Of a DNA stretch of 64,000 bases, positions 63,345 through 64,000 are shown piece after piece. Numbering within the stretch: the stretch's first letter is position 1; each line of letters begins with the position of its first letter. Location of the stretch: NCBI RefSeq assembly GCF_016865365.1, contig NZ_AP024469.1:797001-861000 (forward strand). Reading direction: 5' to 3'. Origin of the DNA: Geobacter sp. SVR. Lineage in GTDB: Bacteria > Desulfobacterota > Desulfuromonadia > Geobacterales > Pseudopelobacteraceae. The position numbers and the translations under genes are program-made. Under the pieces are notes generated by a model. That model saw only the letters and a list, made by a program, of their open reading frames with translations. It was not told where the DNA came from and did not search any database.

Positions 63345-64000
63345 TTACCGCCCCTTACCCTGTCTGCGCACGCGGCGTCCGGCGCGTTTCCGCCTCAGCC
63401 ATTTTTCCGCTTCGACCGCAAGAAAGACCGTTGAGGAGAGCGCCAGGGCCAGCAGCAGGTCCGGCAGCGGCAGGGGCTGGGTTCTGAAGATCCGGTTCAG
63501 AAAGGGGGTGTAGATCAGTGCCAGTTGCAGGACCACGGTCAGCAGCACGGCACCCGCAAGCGGCCTGTTCGTCAGAAGCCCCTGCCTGAAGAGGGAATCG
63601 CGTTCTGAGCGGATGGCCAGGGAGTGGGCCATCTGGCTCAGGCACAGGACGGTAAATACCATGGTCTGCCAGTGGGGCTTGCCCTGCCTGATGGCCCAGC
63701 CCTGGGTAAGGAGCGAAAGAGAGCCCATCAGCAGTCCGGCCCAGATGATATGTGCGCCCAGCCCGTGTGCGAAAAAGCTCTCCCGGGGCGGCCTGGGGGG
63801 GCGTTCCATGATATTCCGCTCAGCCGGTTCCGTTGCGAGGGCAATGCCCGGCAAACCATCGGTCACCAGGTTTATCCACAGCAGGTGGATCGGCAGAAGC
63901 GGCAGAGGGAGTCCCAGAAACGGGGCGCACACGATGGTCCAGATCTCTCCCGAGTTGCCGCTCATTACGTATTTCACGAATTTGCGGATATTGTCGAAGA
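63345..64000 (-). CDS. P-type cation-transporting ATPase, C-terminal part (SERCA/PacL-like)
   Basis: Only the last 218 or so residues are in the window; the frame is open to the right edge. [18 protein letters not shown] begins membrane helix 5 of type-II P-ATPases. [25 protein letters not shown] is helix 6 with the cation-binding NLVTDG. A C-terminal cation ATPase domain with four more helices follows. The protein ends in a very basic tail ([16 protein letters not shown]). A Ca2+ or Na+/Mg2+-type substrate is likely; the catalytic DKTGT is outside the window. Confidence 0.88.
   Translation of the reverse strand, partial: FDNIRKFVKYVMSGNSGEIWTIVCAPFLGLPLPLLPIHLLWINLVTDGLPGIALATEPAERNIMERPPRPPRESFFAHGLGAHIIWAGLLMGSLSLLTQGWAIRQGKPHWQTMVFTVLCLSQMAHSLAIRSERDSLFRQGLLTNRPLAGAVLLTVVLQLALIYTPFLNRIFRTQPLPLPDLLLALALSSTVFLAVEAEKWLRRKRAGRRVRRQGKGR

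Noticed and set aside
1-64000. CRISPR arrays, tRNA or rRNA genes, prophage or insertion-sequence transposases
   Set aside because: No regularly spaced repeats, cloverleaf-like sequences, rRNA signatures, transposase or integrase motifs were recognised. A tRNA scan would be needed to exclude a missed tRNA.

Overview
The window is G+C-rich DNA from an anaerobic, respiring, cytochrome-rich bacterium. The best match is the Desulfuromonadales/Geobacterales (Geobacter or Trichlorobacter-like). This is inferred from gene content, not from a search: a GsuK-like K+ channel, a nitrate-to-ammonia cluster with an octaheme nitrite reductase, sigma-54 activators, diguanylate cyclases, selenocysteine synthase and Geobacter-type dispersed hairpin repeats. 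Nothing points to a phage, plasmid or CRISPR locus.

Layout. 1-9.5 kb: housekeeping and oxidative-stress genes. These are a flavin disulfide reductase (cut by the left edge), lipoprotein MsrB, a QueG-like Fe-S protein, a ferritin-like protein, PpiB, an exported peroxiredoxin, PrmC, a purine phosphoribosyltransferase, a large Cache-HAMP-PAS-GAF-PAS-GGDEF protein and Bcp. 9.6-27 kb: a nitrate respiration block on the plus strand, in the order diheme cytochrome, narGHJI, two NarK transporters, a PAS/sigma-54 activator, napD, napA, a very short NapB-like cytochrome, a NapF-like ferredoxin and an octaheme ammonia-forming nitrite reductase (ONR). 27-31.6 kb: receiver proteins and a minus-strand operon gntR-selA-ispD-receiver/kinase. 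31.8-36.7 kb: K+ channel, TIM-barrel isomerase, galE, a LysR regulator and an AEC transporter. 36.9-45.6 kb: a complete kdpABC-DE system with two extra small genes. 45.8-49.6 kb: a hybrid kinase and a receiver-PAS-GGDEF protein. 49.8-59.7 kb: radical SAM proteins, orphan secF, a YitT protein, a class-I glutamine amidotransferase with a decayed copy, SppA, a Nudix hydrolase and a VKOR-DsbA fusion. 60-64 kb: an NtrB/NtrC-like pair, superoxide dismutase and the C-terminal end of a P-type ATPase (cut by the right edge).

How the genes work together. The nitrate block encodes a cytoplasm-facing respiratory route (NarGHI with NarK import/export) and a periplasmic route (NapA) that share an ammonia-forming ONR. 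Control signals can be read directly. Perfect TTGAC-N4-GTCAA and near-perfect TTGAC-N4-ATCAA palindromes lie in front of the nar operon and the ONR gene. The palindrome GTTACC-N4-GGTAAC occurs twice, just before the sigma-54 activator gene and upstream of an ideal -24/-12 promoter driving napD-napA. That gives a testable PAS/sigma-54 circuit for nap.

The most interesting points are the ONR with its Tyr-x-Cys signature, the repeated palindrome with its sigma-54 promoter, a NarK with a soluble inserted domain, two uncharacterised small proteins in the kdp operon, an internal ribosome-binding site inside the VKOR-DsbA fusion, an amidotransferase relic between copies of a dispersed repeat, and secF without secD.
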